The notes under the pieces were generated by a model that did no database searches, was not told where the DNA came from, and worked only from the letters and a program-made list of their open reading frames with translations. 64,000 nt of DNA from Plantago ovata (taxonomy: Eukaryota; Streptophyta; Magnoliopsida; Lamiales; Plantaginaceae): contig CM051455.1 of NCBI GenBank assembly GCA_028274465.1, positions 131,164,096-131,228,095 of the forward strand, read 5' to 3'. The position numbers and the translations under genes were made by a program. Shown one piece after another: positions 1 to 11,657 of this stretch (positions are counted from its first letter, which is position 1; the number at the start of each line of letters is the position of its first letter).

Positions 1-1
1 A

Positions 2-303
2 AATGGATTCGTGGATGAAGTTAAGGACCAGGGGTTAATTGTTCCATGGTGTAATCAAATAATGGTTCTCTCAGATCCTGCGGTTCAAGGTTTCATGAGG
101 CATTGTGGGTGGAATTCGATATGGAGAGCATCTGGTGTGGTGTTCCTATGATTTTCTAACCTATAACATATGATCAACCTACAAATAGCTAGGAAACTAG
201 TAGTTGATGATTGGAAAATCGGTATCAATCTTTGTGATTACGGAAAATCAGTTGAAAGGGAAAAGGTTGCAGAGAAAATTAAAAGTATGATATGCATGTA
301 AAT
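2..303 (+). pseudogene. UGT86-like glycosyltransferase, C-terminal fragment
   Basis: This is the 3' part of a family-1 UDP-glycosyltransferase gene, which in plants moves a sugar from UDP-sugar to a small acceptor in the cytosol. The reading frame starting at base 2 shows the PSPG sugar-donor box: W-C-N-Q, then HCGWNS, followed by a degraded middle, and from about 190 the stretch KLVVDDWKIGINLCD that is typical of the UGT86 group, ending in a stop near 303. The frame is broken: a stop falls at about 151, just behind the HCGWNS part, and the conserved D-Q that closes the PSPG box must be read in another frame. The fragment begins at the window edge, so its 5' part may lie outside. It is a different copy from the N-terminal piece that starts at 3164, because the order C-term then N-term does not fit one gene. 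Confidence 0.85.
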
Positions 304-562
304 TGTCAGAGCAATTATGTAACCCATCTTGCCTCTCTGTACAATTATATATTAACAAAGCCTAATCGCAAGTCTAAAACTCTTTGGCCCTTTATGCTTT
401 TGCCTTGATGCATGGAGTTGGTGCTATTACCATGACCAATATGAACCTGCAAAATGAATGCTAAAAAATCCTTATTTTCAATTGTATTATTTGTTGTTCT
501 ACAGATTGCATAACCTACTCCTTGTTAAATGATGGAGAATGCTTGCTTTGCTTAAAAGTGGT
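304..562. other. intergenic, nothing recognised
   Basis: AT-rich DNA directly behind the UGT fragment. It may hold the old 3' UTR of that gene. I see no coding frame, RNA gene or repeat end. Confidence 0.5.
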
Positions 563-1460
563 TGTAAGTGTGGCTTTTTCTGGCCTAAGTTGGCGAAGAG
601 GTTAACCTGGAGGTTGTATGAGTATTTTACTCAACCTCGACTTGCTGTCAACTGCACACTTATATATTTATTGATCTTATCTTTTCTAACACAATAACTA
701 GTTCCACAGCTGTCCATTTATGTGTGCATGACGTTTTATTTGATTAGGAATTGTCATAGCAAGGAAAGACGTGAAGGAAAAGGAAAACACGGATTCAATG
801 AAGAAGCCGACTTTGAAGAGGACTCTGAAAAGGAAAAGGATTCTAATTGAAGATGTGATTCCGTTGTGAAGATTGAAGTGTCCAAGTTCAAGTCAGAAAC
901 ATATTGAAGACCTAGTAGTATTCCAACATAGTTTTCCAACACTATAAATACTACAAGATCGAAGAACAGAAGGCTTACAACCCGAGACATTATTTTATCA
1001 ACGTGAAGAGCTTTTTGTAGCGTTTTAGTTTAGTTGATTGTTTAGAGTCTTTACACTAGTTTATATTTTAGATATCTCTAACGGTGTATTGAGAAATAGA
1101 ATAGATAGAAGGGGATTCTATATCATCGTAAGGTGACTAGTGTTGTTTTCAGCTAGGATAGAATAGGGAGTATACGGCGTGTACGAACATATTCTTCTTA
1201 GTGGTTTTTCTGCCTTGACTGGGCATCAAGTAGCTATTAAAAGCTGCTTGAAAAGTTTTATAAACACATGTTCTATTTACTTTCCGCTGTGCTTTAACTT
1301 TGATATATATATATCTGTGTTTGTTTTGTTTTACTTTGCAGAAGCCGTAGTACAGGTCTGCAAAGTTGATCTCACGGTTAGCTTAACCTTTAGCTCAACT
1401 GTGAGGTACAAGCGGTTAATTTGTCCTAAGAACAAGTTATATCGGTCCTACATTCTTTCA
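563..1460 (+). repeat. diverged solo LTR of the Sirevirus-like family
   Basis: The segment starts TGTAAGTGT and ends CATTCTTTCA, the same termini as the LTRs of the element at 31520-36252 and the solo LTR at 13168. Shared inner blocks include the stretch around 1045-1165 (TTTACACTAGTTTATATT, GGTGACTAGTGTTG) and CTTGACTGGGCATCAAG near 1216. No internal region follows, so this is a solo LTR left by LTR-LTR recombination. The flanking five bases are GTGGT (558-562) and GTGCT (1461-1465), a target duplication with one difference. The first 150 bases differ most from the other copies, and it looks like the oldest of the three. Confidence 0.8.
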
Positions 1461-2346
1461 GTGCTGCAATATGAGTATGTTGATAGACGTAGCTTGAGGC
1501 ATAAGAACACTTGAAGAACCCTTATTTTCGGTGTTGCATCACCGCTCGTTGTTCGTCCTCTCAGTTTTTTCTTTTTATCTCTTGTAATCGTAATCCAAGC
1601 ATTTCTTGTATTCCTTCTTTTTAGTAATGAAAATCTTTGGCCGTATCTTTTTATCATACTCTTTACTCTTTGTATTGAGATTCAAATTGTACTTGAAGTG
1701 TAATTAATAGAAGTATTTTTATGCAATTCTTCATATGTTTATGGTGTTTGGAGACGTTTTCGAAACTTTTCCGAGACGTCTCACTATGCTAGTATAAAAA
1801 ATAAAAAAACAGAACTTATTAAATTATTAAATAAAAAAGAAAATTAATTAAATAATGATTTAATTTCAGATTAATTTATTCTTTCCTACCTTCCATATTA
1901 TTTCATCTAATTAAAAAATACAATTCCCAACTAAATCAACTCAATTTCCAATACATTATCTCTCAATTTCAATACAACTAACTTTAGCTAAAAAAAAACT
2001 AACCAAACATTCAATCATCCAATCATCAACTTTCATCACCCCTCCTATTAATATTGCCCTCTATCATACTACCTTTTATCAACTCAAACACAAATCTAAT
2101 TTTCAAAACCCCCTTCCAACAGCAAATACTATTCACATTTTTAATTCTACTCGAGAGGCCTCTCGCGAGTTGAGAGCCAGACTCTTACCAGCTCAATTAA
2201 ATTATGCAATCGACCTGTTAATTTTTCCATGTATTCAGAATTAAATAAATATTAATTCAGACAACTAGGAGTAGTAGACAATGAATCCTATCCAATCCAA
2301 TTATAGGTAACAGCCAAACACAAGTTGTTCACTACAAATGGGTTGA
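1461..2346. other. AT-rich intergenic DNA
   Basis: No gene is seen. Positions 1800-2110 are strongly A-rich on this strand. A perfect 14-base palindrome (CGAGAGGCCTCTCG) sits at 2152-2165; its role is unknown. Confidence 0.5.
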
Positions 2347-2967
2347 TAGCGGAGTCAAGGGGGGTTTAGTGGACCCCACTGGAATTATGGTTATTATTAT
2401 ATATATGGTAGCTATGTTAACTAAATGTTGTGTGTCCTTGTGGTTAGTAGAATGCTTTGTAGCTGGGAGGCGCGATTTCGAATTTTTGTTGCCACAAAAG
2501 TTTTGTGTCTCTTTCTTTCTATTGTTCCTTTTTCTTAGTTTTAAGGATTCTTGCTTCTTTCTTATTTGTTTATTTAGCCTTTCTATCAAACATTTTAAAA
2601 TTTCTCTTTTCTTTTTATCTTCCATTTTTAACATCTATCTTTATTTTTCCTTTTAAATTCAAATATGCATGCTCAACCTTTATTTTTAACCTTTGTTGCA
2701 TGTTTTAATGTTTAAAATTTTGTTCACATTAATTCTAGGTCAAACTTGTGCATGTTATAATGTAATAGTATTATTTAGATATTTGAATGTATAAATAAAT
2801 TAAGAAACATATAAAAATGTTTTTTTTTTTTTTTTATATTCGCATACTTCTTTTATTTGATAACCATATGATAAGCATAAATTTTTGAAATTTATTTTCA
2901 TGTTATATGTAGAAAATGTCATATTTTTACTTGGACCCTCCTGAAATTTGCTCCTGGCTTCGCCACT
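2347..2967. mobile_element. possible old hAT-like non-autonomous element
   Basis: The left edge reads TAGCGGAGTCAAGG and the right edge, read on the other strand, AGTGGCGAAGCCAGG. These match the common plant hAT-type terminus (GGCGGAGCCAGG). The inner sequence around 2438-2485 (GTGGTTAGTAGAATG, then GATTTCGAATTT) resembles the A and B boxes of a tRNA-derived sequence. No clear 8-bp target duplication remains, so borders and class are uncertain. It has no transposase frame. Confidence 0.45.
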
Positions 2968-3179
2968 TTGTATAAGTCCAATATCAAATCTGATGGTCCA
3001 GCTTTGGACCTTTATCAAAATAAGTTCTGTTCTTTAGCTAAAATTTTCATTTCGAGGTAACCGGCAATTCAGCTCCACATATGGGCAAAGTCGGCAACCC
3101 CCATAATATATGCAATCAAATTGGAGTTGAACCAAAACAACAAAATACTAACAGGAATATGATATGGCTGGAGAAAAGT

Positions 3180-3737
3180 TGATGGAACCTCGATTTCGTA
3201 TAGATAAATAATAAAGAAATACTAAGCAAAGCAAAAGAATTATCCGGTTTCCCCTAACTGATCACAGCTAGGCGAAGAAAGTTGCTGAAGAGCAATCTTC
3301 CTTCCAGCTACTACCTCCCCGGTAACCACGGTACTCTTGGACTATCTCCCCTGTCGCAAGGTAATATCAAGACACAAGGCCGCAATCTAGAGATGAACTC
3401 ACGAGTTTATTGACTGAATGAAAAATATAGAGTTTTACATGCTTATTTATACTAGCAAAACTAACAGGCTTTGACCCATTAGACGACAGGCCTAGCCCGC
3501 AAAAGGGAATATTCTACAGTATAAACCATAACGAGATAACTAAGAATAATAATAAGCAAAGATTGTCTTAATGCAAAAAGGTAAATAGATAAACATCAAA
3601 ATAGACAACTAGGGAAAATCTTCCCCAGCCGCCGCCTCTCTCCTGTCCGCCGGCCTCCTAGGCTGATGGGCCTCGCGGCCCGTCTCGTCCGGTCCTCTAC
3701 CTCTTGTGTGGTCGTGGTCCAACCCGAGGTCTCATCA
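3180..3737 (-). repeat. 3' LTR of the double-protease element
   Basis: 558-bp LTR. On the plus strand it starts TGATGGAACCTCG and ends CGAGGTCTCATCA, so both ends form a short inverted repeat. Nearly identical to 6329-6886. Confidence 0.9.
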
Positions 3738-6255
3738 TCCCTCCCTCCTTGAAACGGACCTTGACCTCAAGGTCAACCTGAGCCCTGGTCGTGGCCTTGC
3801 AGCCCTCCTCGCGTTGGTATTCCACTATGCTTCTTTCAGTGAATGACTTGTTCTCCGTCCCTGCGCTGATTGGCCCTTCTGCGTCGGAGTAGTAAGAATT
3901 GAGTGGCTCGACCTCCATAGCTGGTGATGACGGGACCTCAAGCCCTTGCTGGAGCTTCATTCCTGGGGTATAGCTGCTTGACAAGAAGAGGAATGTCCCA
4001 TGCGTAGTACCTGGCACACGTACCGGCTCTCCTTCATTGTTCCTTTCCCCTGCCACCGGTGCTCTCATGTCCCTACGTTTCTTCCATCGCTGGTATTCCT
4101 CTTGTGCCCTGTGCGGATGCTCATTGTTTCCTTCGCCGACGTACCCTAATGCTCGCAATTGACACCAACGGTTCTCACAAGTGATTGTCATGCACCTATG
4201 ATAGAAGTAGAAGAGTATGGTGCCGACTGACCGTAACCATGGCATGCCGAGGGTGAAGTCCTCATGGTCGTCATCCATCACTCGCACGGATACAAAGAAA
4301 CAGACGTGTTGGATGATCAGGCTCACCCCGTCGTACTGTTCCCCACTGGGCACCTCATGGCCTCCTGCCGTCTGAACTGTGACTCCCGGTGTTACTTGTC
4401 CCGCGGGCCACCCTAGTCGTTTCACTGCTCGTGCTGATACAAAATTTGCGCTTGCACCTGTATCGACCATGACCGGCACTCCCTTTGTCCCCACCGAACC
4501 TGAGAACACAAGTGATTCAGCTGCTAGCAACTCCGTTTTCTTTCGAACCACCATAGTCCTAGGGGAATCGTCGCAGTGCTTCCCACACCTCCACACGTAA
4601 CTTGCTTGCGCCGGCCGGTCCACATGTAGCACCCGTTCGTCAAACCCTAGGCACGGAATATTCTCATTGCGTGCCCCCACCTGAATGCACTTGGCGTCAC
4701 CATGCACTAGTACTGGACTCTGGTTAGCCAACCATGCCATCCCTAACACAATGTGTTCCGGTATCTGGAAACCTGCAAGCTTGTACATAGTAATGTAGTA
4801 CTTGTTACCGTGGATCTCGACTCGGACGTCGTCGAACCGCCTCTTACTGACTAAAGTTTGACCTCCAGCCGTCCCGATAGCAATCTCGACCGGTTCTCCC
4901 TTGACAGGCCACCCATAACGGTTAACAAATGATGACGTGACGAAGTTCCTGGATGCGCCGCTATCCACTAAGATGCATACTGGTTGTTTCCGATACCCTA
5001 CGGTCCCTGGGAAACGGAGTGCGTCTGGGTCCTTCCCTAGTCGTATGCTCCGGACTACATCCCCTTGTCGTGATGTATATCCTTTCCTCCCCTTACTCGT
5101 TCCGTACACTACGTAATCCGCATAATACTTTGATGGCTTCCTCTGTCGGACATATTCCAACACAGCTTCTTCTTCATCGGCACTGTCGCTTTCAAGTTCA
5201 ACTTTCCCTGCTGGTGATGTGTCGGTAGGGTTCGCCAGTGCTTTTTTCCTCCCCCACGGTACCTGTCGGATTCTGTTGAGTGCTAATTTCTTCCGGTTCT
5301 GTGCTCGGCTCCTCTGGTTCCTCAAGCCTCCACCGACCGTTTTCCCATGTTAACCGTCGCATCTCGCCTACTTTGAGTGGACCTTCCTCGTCCCATTTGG
5401 GTTGGTCCAGCCAGTTCACCTTAGGTATGTTACCTACGTAACTGAAGATGTCGTCTAGCTGATCCTTGCAAGACGGGCAAACAGATGACCAGTCCATACC
5501 AGTCGCCCATGGCTCGTTGACATCTTGCGCATGACATCCGGGTCCAAAGCACACCGGTTTCTTCCTTTTCGGTTTCCCTCCGTCGTTGATGATGACGGCC
5601 TTAACTCCCCACTCCTCTTGCTCGTCATGGATCCACTGAGACGAGTCCTCGTCGAAGCTTAACTCATCCATCTTCTCAAGCCTTAGCATGTTCAAATTAG
5701 GCCCGTTAGGTAGAAGCCTACGCCCGTTGTTCATGCCTCCGTTGACCGACCCGTGGTATGCCATCGTTGATGCAAAACTGGGTTCGTATCCACTAAGTTC
5801 AAGAACCCCTAGTTGGGCCTCGATAGCTGGTGGCGCCGCCTTGTGGCAGTTGGGCCCAAGACCGTATCCCTGCTTCCTCGGCCCGTGTTTGTCAAACCCT
5901 AGCTCTAGCCCACGTGCCCGTTTTTATCTAAACCGTAGCCGTCACCTTCCAAAAACCCTAGACCACGCCCCGGGTCCCTCTCCCTCGTCGCCTTGGCCGT
6001 GCGGCTGCTGCCCGCGTGCGGCCGCGCCTCCGTGCGCGCGTTGTTGCCGCGGTTCGGCTCCGTGCGGCTGTGCACGTGGCCTACTCCACGTCCCCATGCA
6101 TCATGCAATTCCTTTCTGAAGAACATCTGAGATTCGAGGGTCCAAACGGAGTCAAACTCCTCATCTCCCCAGCGAATCGGCCCCGACGGTTTGGCATGGC
6201 TGCCGACCGGCCGTCCCCTCCCGTACACATGCAACTCGAGTTTGCTTGGGTCCAT
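3738..6255 (-). CDS. internal coding region: gag-like part and two retropepsin-like domains
   Basis: Open minus-strand frames cover most of the region. The first start behind the primer site is at about 6255 (MDPSKLELHVYGRG). A middle portion (about 5200-5760) is acidic and has two cysteine pairs (C-F-G-P-G-C and C-P-S-C), perhaps a zinc ribbon. The 3' portion has two aspartic-protease-like units: LVDSGASRNFV near 4950, followed by IVLGMAWL, and MVDTGASANFV near 4450, followed by FTLGMPWL. The D-S/T-G-A motif and the hydrophobic-G block are the two landmarks of retropepsins. Two of them in tandem resemble a single-chain, pepsin-like arrangement. The product may be a polyprotein cleaved by itself, or only a remnant of a longer gag-pol. 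Function is inferred from motifs only. Confidence 0.6.
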
Positions 6256-6328
6256 TGTTGGTCGTTGCTGTTGGTGTTGTTGCGGAAGTGTAGTTTCGGA
6301 TCTTCAAACTTAGCTCTGGATGCCAAGT

Positions 6329-6886
6329 TGATGGAACCTCGATTTCGTATAGATAAATAATAAAGAAATACTAAGCAAAGCAAAAGAATTACCCGGTTTC
6401 CCCTAACTGATCACAGCTAGGCGAAGAAAGTTGCTGAAGAGCAATCTTCCTTCCAGCTACTACCTCCCCGGTAACCACGGTACTGTTGGACTATCTCCCC
6501 TGTCGCAAGGTAATATCAAGACACAAGGCCGCAATCTAGAGATGAACTCACGAGTTTATTGACTGAATGAAAAATATAGAGTCTTACATGCTTATTTATA
6601 CTAGCAAAACTAACAGGCTTTGACCCATTAGACGACAGGCCTAGCCCGCAAAAGGGAATATTCTAGAGTATAAACCATAACGAGATAACTAAGAATAATA
6701 ATAAGCAAAGATTGTCTTAATGCAAAAAGGTAAATAGATAAACATCAAAATAGACAACTAGGGAAAATCTTCCCCAGCCGCCGCCTCTCTCCTGTCCGCC
6801 GGCCTCCTAGGCTGATGGGCCTCGCGGCCCGTCTCGTCCGGTCCTCTGCCTCTTGTGTGGTCGTGGTCCAACCCGAGGTCTCATCA
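6329..6886 (-). repeat. 5' LTR of the double-protease element
   Basis: 558-bp LTR, about 1 % different from 3180-3737. The primer-binding site lies directly to its left on the plus-strand map. The promoter of the element should lie here. Confidence 0.9.
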
Positions 6887-7248
6887 AAAGCTTCATGCTA
6901 AAATGTTTCCATCCCCTTTCAAGGCCATATCAACCCTGCCATCAATCTCGCCCTGAAGCTTGCTTCAAAGGGCGTTACCGTCACTTTTGTTCAGCTCGAA
7001 TTTGCTCACCACATGTTATCTCAACCCCATAATAGGAGTGAACTTGACTTCTTTTCCGAAGCAAAACAATCAGGCCTTGACATACCCTACACGACACTTT
7101 CTGATGGCTTACCGTTAGAATACAATTGAAATCTCCATTTTGTGGAGTACTTTGAGGTTCTGTGCACAGATTACCTGGAACGTGTTGACAAATTTATCGA
7201 AAAAACTATCCAAAGTGATCCAATTTTGGTCCCTTTCATTGTCGCTGA

Positions 7249-7458
7249 CAGGGGCAGAACCAGGAATTATATTTAATTAGGGGGAGGGGGGTAAACTTAC
7301 ATATAAATCATTTTTGAAGTTTCGGGGGCCAAAAGTTGAAAAATTGTAAAAATTACTTTTCAAATTTTGAAAAATCGTAAATTCTTTCTAAAACTTTTTT
7401 TTTTGGGGGAGGCGGGGGGGGGGGGGGGTGGGGGCGAGGCCCCTGCCGGCCCCCCCTG
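7249..7458. mobile_element. hAT-type MITE, 210 bp
   Basis: Perfect 8-bp target duplication GTCGCTGA at 7241-7248 and 7459-7466. Termini CAGGGGCAGAACC and, on the other strand, CAGGGGGGGCCGGCAGGGG. It contains a G-run of about 18 near 7412-7430 and codes for nothing. It interrupts the UGT86-like pseudogene. Confidence 0.85.
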
Positions 7459-8330
7459 GTCGCTGATACCAGTTACATATGGCCGGCTTGCCAAGAAGCA
7501 CAGCCTCAAGAGTGTTACATTTTGGACAGAAACCGTGTTGGTGTTTTCCTTAATATGCCACATAGACCTTCTCATGGAACATGGTCATTTCCCATGAAAG
7601 GTATGAGCAGAACTGTTACTTCTACTATACAAGTTAAATTTTCTGAAGCTTGAAGTACTGTATTACATTATATCCATTTAAATTTATTTATTTTCATCAG
7701 CATACTGCATATGTGTATTCATATTTCTTGATGATCACATGAGATTGAGGAGGATATAACTTACATCCCTGGAGTCGAGTCCATAAGTACTAAGGACCTC
7801 ATGCCATATCTCAAGGAACGACATCTGGAACTTTTGTGCCCAAAGCCGCCAGAGCTATATCAGATGCCCTTAAAAGAGATATTCACTCTTGTAGTCAGGG
7901 ACCAAAATGTTGGTATTTGGCCTTGCAAATACGTTCCCCCCCCAGAACCCCATTCATTGTGGAAACAAAAAGTATATACGAGAAATAACGCACATATTGG
8001 GGCCCACATGCAAGTGTGTGACAATTTAAATCCAACTTAATAAATTTTGCCCAAGTGCATATATTAATCCAATTAATATATACTTTTAATTATCTCATAA
8101 TTATATTTCCAAAATATAGATAATATACAATTGTATTTCCAAAATACAATTAATTCAATTAATATACTCATTATATTAATTGCGTCATAACTAATTATAC
8201 CCTTCCTATAGTCTTTCGGATAAGCCGGTTCACCACATAGTGTGACTCATATGGTCTCAATGTATTAAACAAGACAAGACACTAGGCATCATCTAATTCC
8301 TAAAATATTACTTGCAGGAACCAATATTGA

Positions 8331-9602
8331 TGAAACAAATAAGGTGCAAACTTACTTGAAAAAGCAATTCAAGATAAGAGACTTAGGTACCTAAATTCTT
8401 CTTAGGTGTGGAAATTTCAAAGTCCTCTAAAGGGATTTACATGTGCCAAAGAAAATATCATTCAAGAATGTGGTTTGTTGGGGTGCAAACCTATATTAGT
8501 TCCTATGGAACAAAATCAGAAATTAAGCAAAGAAAAAGGCAAGCCACTTCATAATTCGACTATCTACAGAGAAAGATAGTTGCAAAGTTAATATATTTGG
8601 CATTTACTAGACCGAACATTTGTTACTCAGTCAATTGATGGAGAATCCCACTTATGACCATCTTCAGGCTGCATTCAGAGTAGTAAAATGCCTTAAGGTA
8701 ACCCATGACAAGGAGTTCTGATGTCAGCACAGAGAAACATGGAGTTGGTAGCATACTTTGACTCAGATTATCCTCAATGTCCTGATACTAGAAGATCAGT
8801 AACATGCTATTGCATATTTCTTGGAGAATCTCCCATAAGTTGGAAAGTAAAGAAGCAAACTGTAGTAATTAGATCTTCCACTGAGTCAGAATATAGAGCC
8901 ATGTCTCACACTGCTTGTGAGATTATTTGGACAAATTATATACTTGAAGATTTTGAATTTAAACAGAAGAATCCAACTCTTTTATACTGTGATAATCAGT
9001 CAGCTTTGCATCTTACAAAGAACCCAATGTTTCATGAAAGAACAAAGAACATTGAAGTAGATCAACACTTCATTAGAGAAAAAGTGCTAGAAGGAAAAAT
9101 TGAAGTTGCATACATTCACAAAAGCTTTGCCTTCAATAAAGATACGAGAAATGATGAACAAGATGGGAGTGATGAATATATACTCTCATCTTGCGGGGGA
9201 ATGTAGAACAGAAGATTGAAAGGAACTAGAAGAGAAGAGGAAGGAACCGCAGGAAACAGAGAGCAACATAAAAGAACAAATTGTATTACAGTTCGAGCAC
9301 GCATAAGTAAGAACTAAAAGAAGGAACAAGTGGAGCGACTGGTGCGTTGATGCTATGTTCCTACTAGACCGGAGTAATCAGTTGGAGCATAAACAAGGAA
9401 GAGATCCGGTTAGAGCTAGAAAGAATATACGCTATTATGCTATTATGCGTATAGTTATCTGATAAACTGATTGAGGAAAATCTTCCAGCTTTTGTATATC
9501 ATTGTATATTTAGTTTACTGCTATTAAGACTCTCTTGTTAGGTATAGATAGGTGCAGTCTGTAGTTTATTTTTCTGTACACAAAATCACGTTTCAATATA
9601 CA
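8331..9602 (+). mobile_element. Ty1/copia fragment, 3' end with LTR
   Basis: A 5'-truncated copia element. It retains the end of the reverse transcriptase (about 8330-8700), an RNase H domain (about 8721-9110; E-S-E-Y-R-A-M and L-L-Y-C-D-N-Q-S-A-L motifs; H-F-I-R-E-K-V near the end), a purine tract (TTGCGGGGGA) and an LTR that starts TGTAGAACAG at 9202 and ends between 9595 and 9602. No second LTR is present. It is broken in several places. Relatives with the same RNase H type are at 46903-52106 and 53086. Confidence 0.8.
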
Positions 9603-9981
9603 TGATATTCATAAGCATATCATCATGTTTCCTCTCGTAACTCTGACATTGATCCTGTCGAAATCACACGAAACGTATCTTATCAAAGCAGGGTGATCAA
9701 TCTGATTAAGTATAGTAGCTTCACGTATATCTAAGATATAGAAAAGAATGCTATGCATGTATTAGTTTATGTTCTCAATAAAAGTTTCAAATTCAGACAC
9801 AAACTTGACCAAATAATTGAAGTCATCTTCTTGAAGAACACCAATCAAACAGGTTTCTACAATACTTAAATATATCAACTACTGGACGACAATATATTGA
9901 ATAGGACGCAACCTGAACATAATGTAATTTAACAACTGAAATGTTCTACTGTATCTTGAGGGAGCACTTCACCAATACACC

Positions 9982-10094
9982 AAAGTGTTTGGGAGAGAGT
10001 TTTGGATGTGAATTTTTCATTTTGAAGAGTAAATTTTACACTTCAAAAAAAAAAAAATCCACCTCCAAAATCCTCTCCCAGACACTCTAACTCA
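9982..10094. repeat. short inverted-repeat MITE
   Basis: About 33 bases at the left (GTGTTTGGGAGAGAGTTTTG) match the reverse complement of the right end (CAAAATCCTCTCCCAGACAC) with a few changes, around an A-run. This is a hairpin-forming MITE. It lies just behind the 3' end of the F-box gene and may be part of its trailer. The target duplication is not clear, so the family is open. Confidence 0.6.
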
Positions 10095-10124
10095 CCGTTG
10101 TCACAAGATGTACCATATACTTTG

Positions 10125-11657
10125 TCACATTTCAAATTCTAAACAGCTTGAAGCTCTACGAAATGTTGATATTCGTGCCATTATTTCTTTATCTTTCCGC
10201 TCAAAGCAAGCAATTGAGAATCGCTTCAGCACTGCTCCATTCTCTACTATCAACTTTATTAGTCCATACTCTGATTCACTGCATAGGAAGTGTCGAAATT
10301 TCACACTCTCGAGATGAGATACAACGCAAGAAGGCACCTCCACATCATAGTTGTAATCGTCCCACTCATATTCCTGGTACATATCAAAATGATCATGACT
10401 CCAAATCTTATTATATTTTGAAGAAATTAATGAAGAATTAAAGGAGTACGTAGTCTTGTGGCTTACAGCATCCGCTTCTAATCCGAGAAATTTCAGGCAT
10501 GGTGATGCATGAAGTAAAAGAAGTAGTCCTTCAACATGTATGTAAGAATCCATATAAAGCTTTACCAAAGTACGGAACTTGGGAAGAGGAAGTCCGTCCT
10601 TCGCTATTGCAATGGCCTTCTCAGAGATGAAAAAAAAAAAAGAAGAAGAAGACGAAGATAAAATGAATATATGCCCTCCTCCTACATGTTTCGAAATAAA
10701 TTATATATAGGATATAGAATTACATACCTCAGCTGAAAAACCGCGCAGGTGCAATTCCTTTATAGCTGATAAGTTTCCCAGTAGCTTTCGGGCCTTTAAT
10801 CCACATGGTATCAATGTCTCAGTGTCATTCTTACCAGGATCATTATTCAAAGCTACAAATACAACTGTTGATGTAGGTAGCTCAATGGATTCAGGACAAC
10901 CACCCCGAATACAAAACTTTTGGATCTTGGCATCATGAATCCGGATTGAATGATTACCAACATAAGGGACTTCTTCTACGGTAACAGACTGGAAGTCGAT
11001 CAGCTTCGGGGCATATATTTCAATAAACTTAATGTTTAACCATACACATTGACTGAGATCAATGTTTTCGACCAAAGGAAGCGTGAAAAACACTTTATCA
11101 TTACTGGGATTGCCATTCTGAAATAGAACTCTAAATAAGCATAACCTTCTAAGGTTAGGAAGACGGTTTTGGTTAGGAAGTTTGAAAAAGAAGCACCATC
11201 TCAGTATCAGATGTCTCAATGAAGTGCAGCTGAGAAGGCCAGGGGGTAAGAAGATGGCTCCCTCGCTGAGATTTTCATACTCAAAATATTGAATTGCTTT
11301 ACCTACAAGAAAGGCATGTAAGCACGCTGAAATGCAATTGAAATTATACGTTTCTTGAGAACGGAGCTTCAATCCTACTGCATTCTGCAAGTGCGGAAAT
11401 GTCCTTTCCATAAAGTCAAGAAAGCTTTCCCCTTCAACATTATTGAACCATCTATCATCTAATTCAAAATGGTAAACTAAGTGCCACTTGCGTCTCCACT
11501 CTTTGCTCAAAACGCTTGATTGTACTGCCTCTCGCGTGGTCAACCGATATAAAATACGACTTGCAATATCGTTTGGCATGTTGCTGATATAGTCCCTACC
11601 CATGACAGAACCAGATTGGAGATGTCTGTTCCTGAAAACTTGGCTATTTGGACTCAT
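10125..11657 (-). CDS. F-box/FBD/LRR-repeat protein
   Basis: Two exons on the minus strand: 11657-10728 and 10619-10125. The intron has GT-AG ends (GAG|GTATGTAA; CTCTGAG|AAGGCC) and keeps phase, giving about 474 residues, the usual length of the family. Residues about 24-65 form the F-box (I-S-N-M-P-N-D-I, REAVQSSVLSKEWRRKW), which binds the Skp1-like subunit of SCF ubiquitin ligases. The middle holds leucine-rich repeats (LPNLRRLCLF, LLSCTSLRHLILRWC). The C-terminus (VVSHLESVKFRHF to RFSIACF) is an FBD domain. A second possible start is Met19 (MGRDYISNMP), which gives a more typical N-terminus; I kept the upstream one because the frame is open. The protein would select a target for ubiquitination, but the target cannot be told. 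No damage is seen. Its exon 2 borders an A/T-rich intron of 108 bp. Confidence 0.85.

Larger units (their letters stand above)
3180..6886 (-). mobile_element. young non-autonomous LTR element with double aspartic-protease frame
   Basis: Two direct LTRs of 558 bp (3180-3737 and 6329-6886) differ at only about five sites by eye, near 1 %, which suggests an age well under one million years at usual plant rates. The element lies on the minus strand. Its primer-binding site, next to the 5' LTR at about 6312-6328, reads TTGGCATCCAGAGC, close to the initiator-Met tRNA complement. A purine tract (AAGGAGGGAGGGA) abuts the 3' LTR. The 2.6-kb inner part is GC-rich and codes on the minus strand for two retropepsin-like domains; I see no reverse transcriptase, RNase H or integrase. 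Target duplication AAAGT/AAAGC (3175-3179, 6887-6891). It looks structurally whole, but depends on other elements for movement. Confidence 0.85.
3164..7925 (+). pseudogene. UGT86-like glycosyltransferase, N-terminal half, split by two insertions
   Basis: A family-1 UDP-glycosyltransferase pseudogene. The start codon and first codons (M-A-G-E-K) lie at 3164-3178. The next codons resume at 6892 (LHAKMFPSPFQGHINPA, the usual acceptor-side N-terminus), so the LTR element 3180-6886 entered directly behind codon 5. The frame continues to 7248, is cut by a 210-bp hAT element, and goes on from 7467 to 7597 (VTFWTETVLVFSL), where GGTATGAG looks like the donor of the conserved UGT86 intron. A second exon remnant from about 7748 shows ITYIPGVESISTKDLMPYL. 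Besides the insertions there is an in-frame stop (about 7123) and at least one frameshift (near 7470-7490). The PSPG-bearing 3' end is missing. It can no longer make an enzyme. Confidence 0.85.

Noticed and set aside
2369-2708. Open frames rich in F, L, C and S on the plus strand
   Set aside because: Low-complexity T-rich DNA inside a likely hAT-derived stretch; no domain, and the same bases are open on the other strand too.
5688-6360. Plus-strand open frames inside the double-protease element
   Set aside because: They lie opposite the element's own coding strand in GC-rich DNA, where chance open frames are common.
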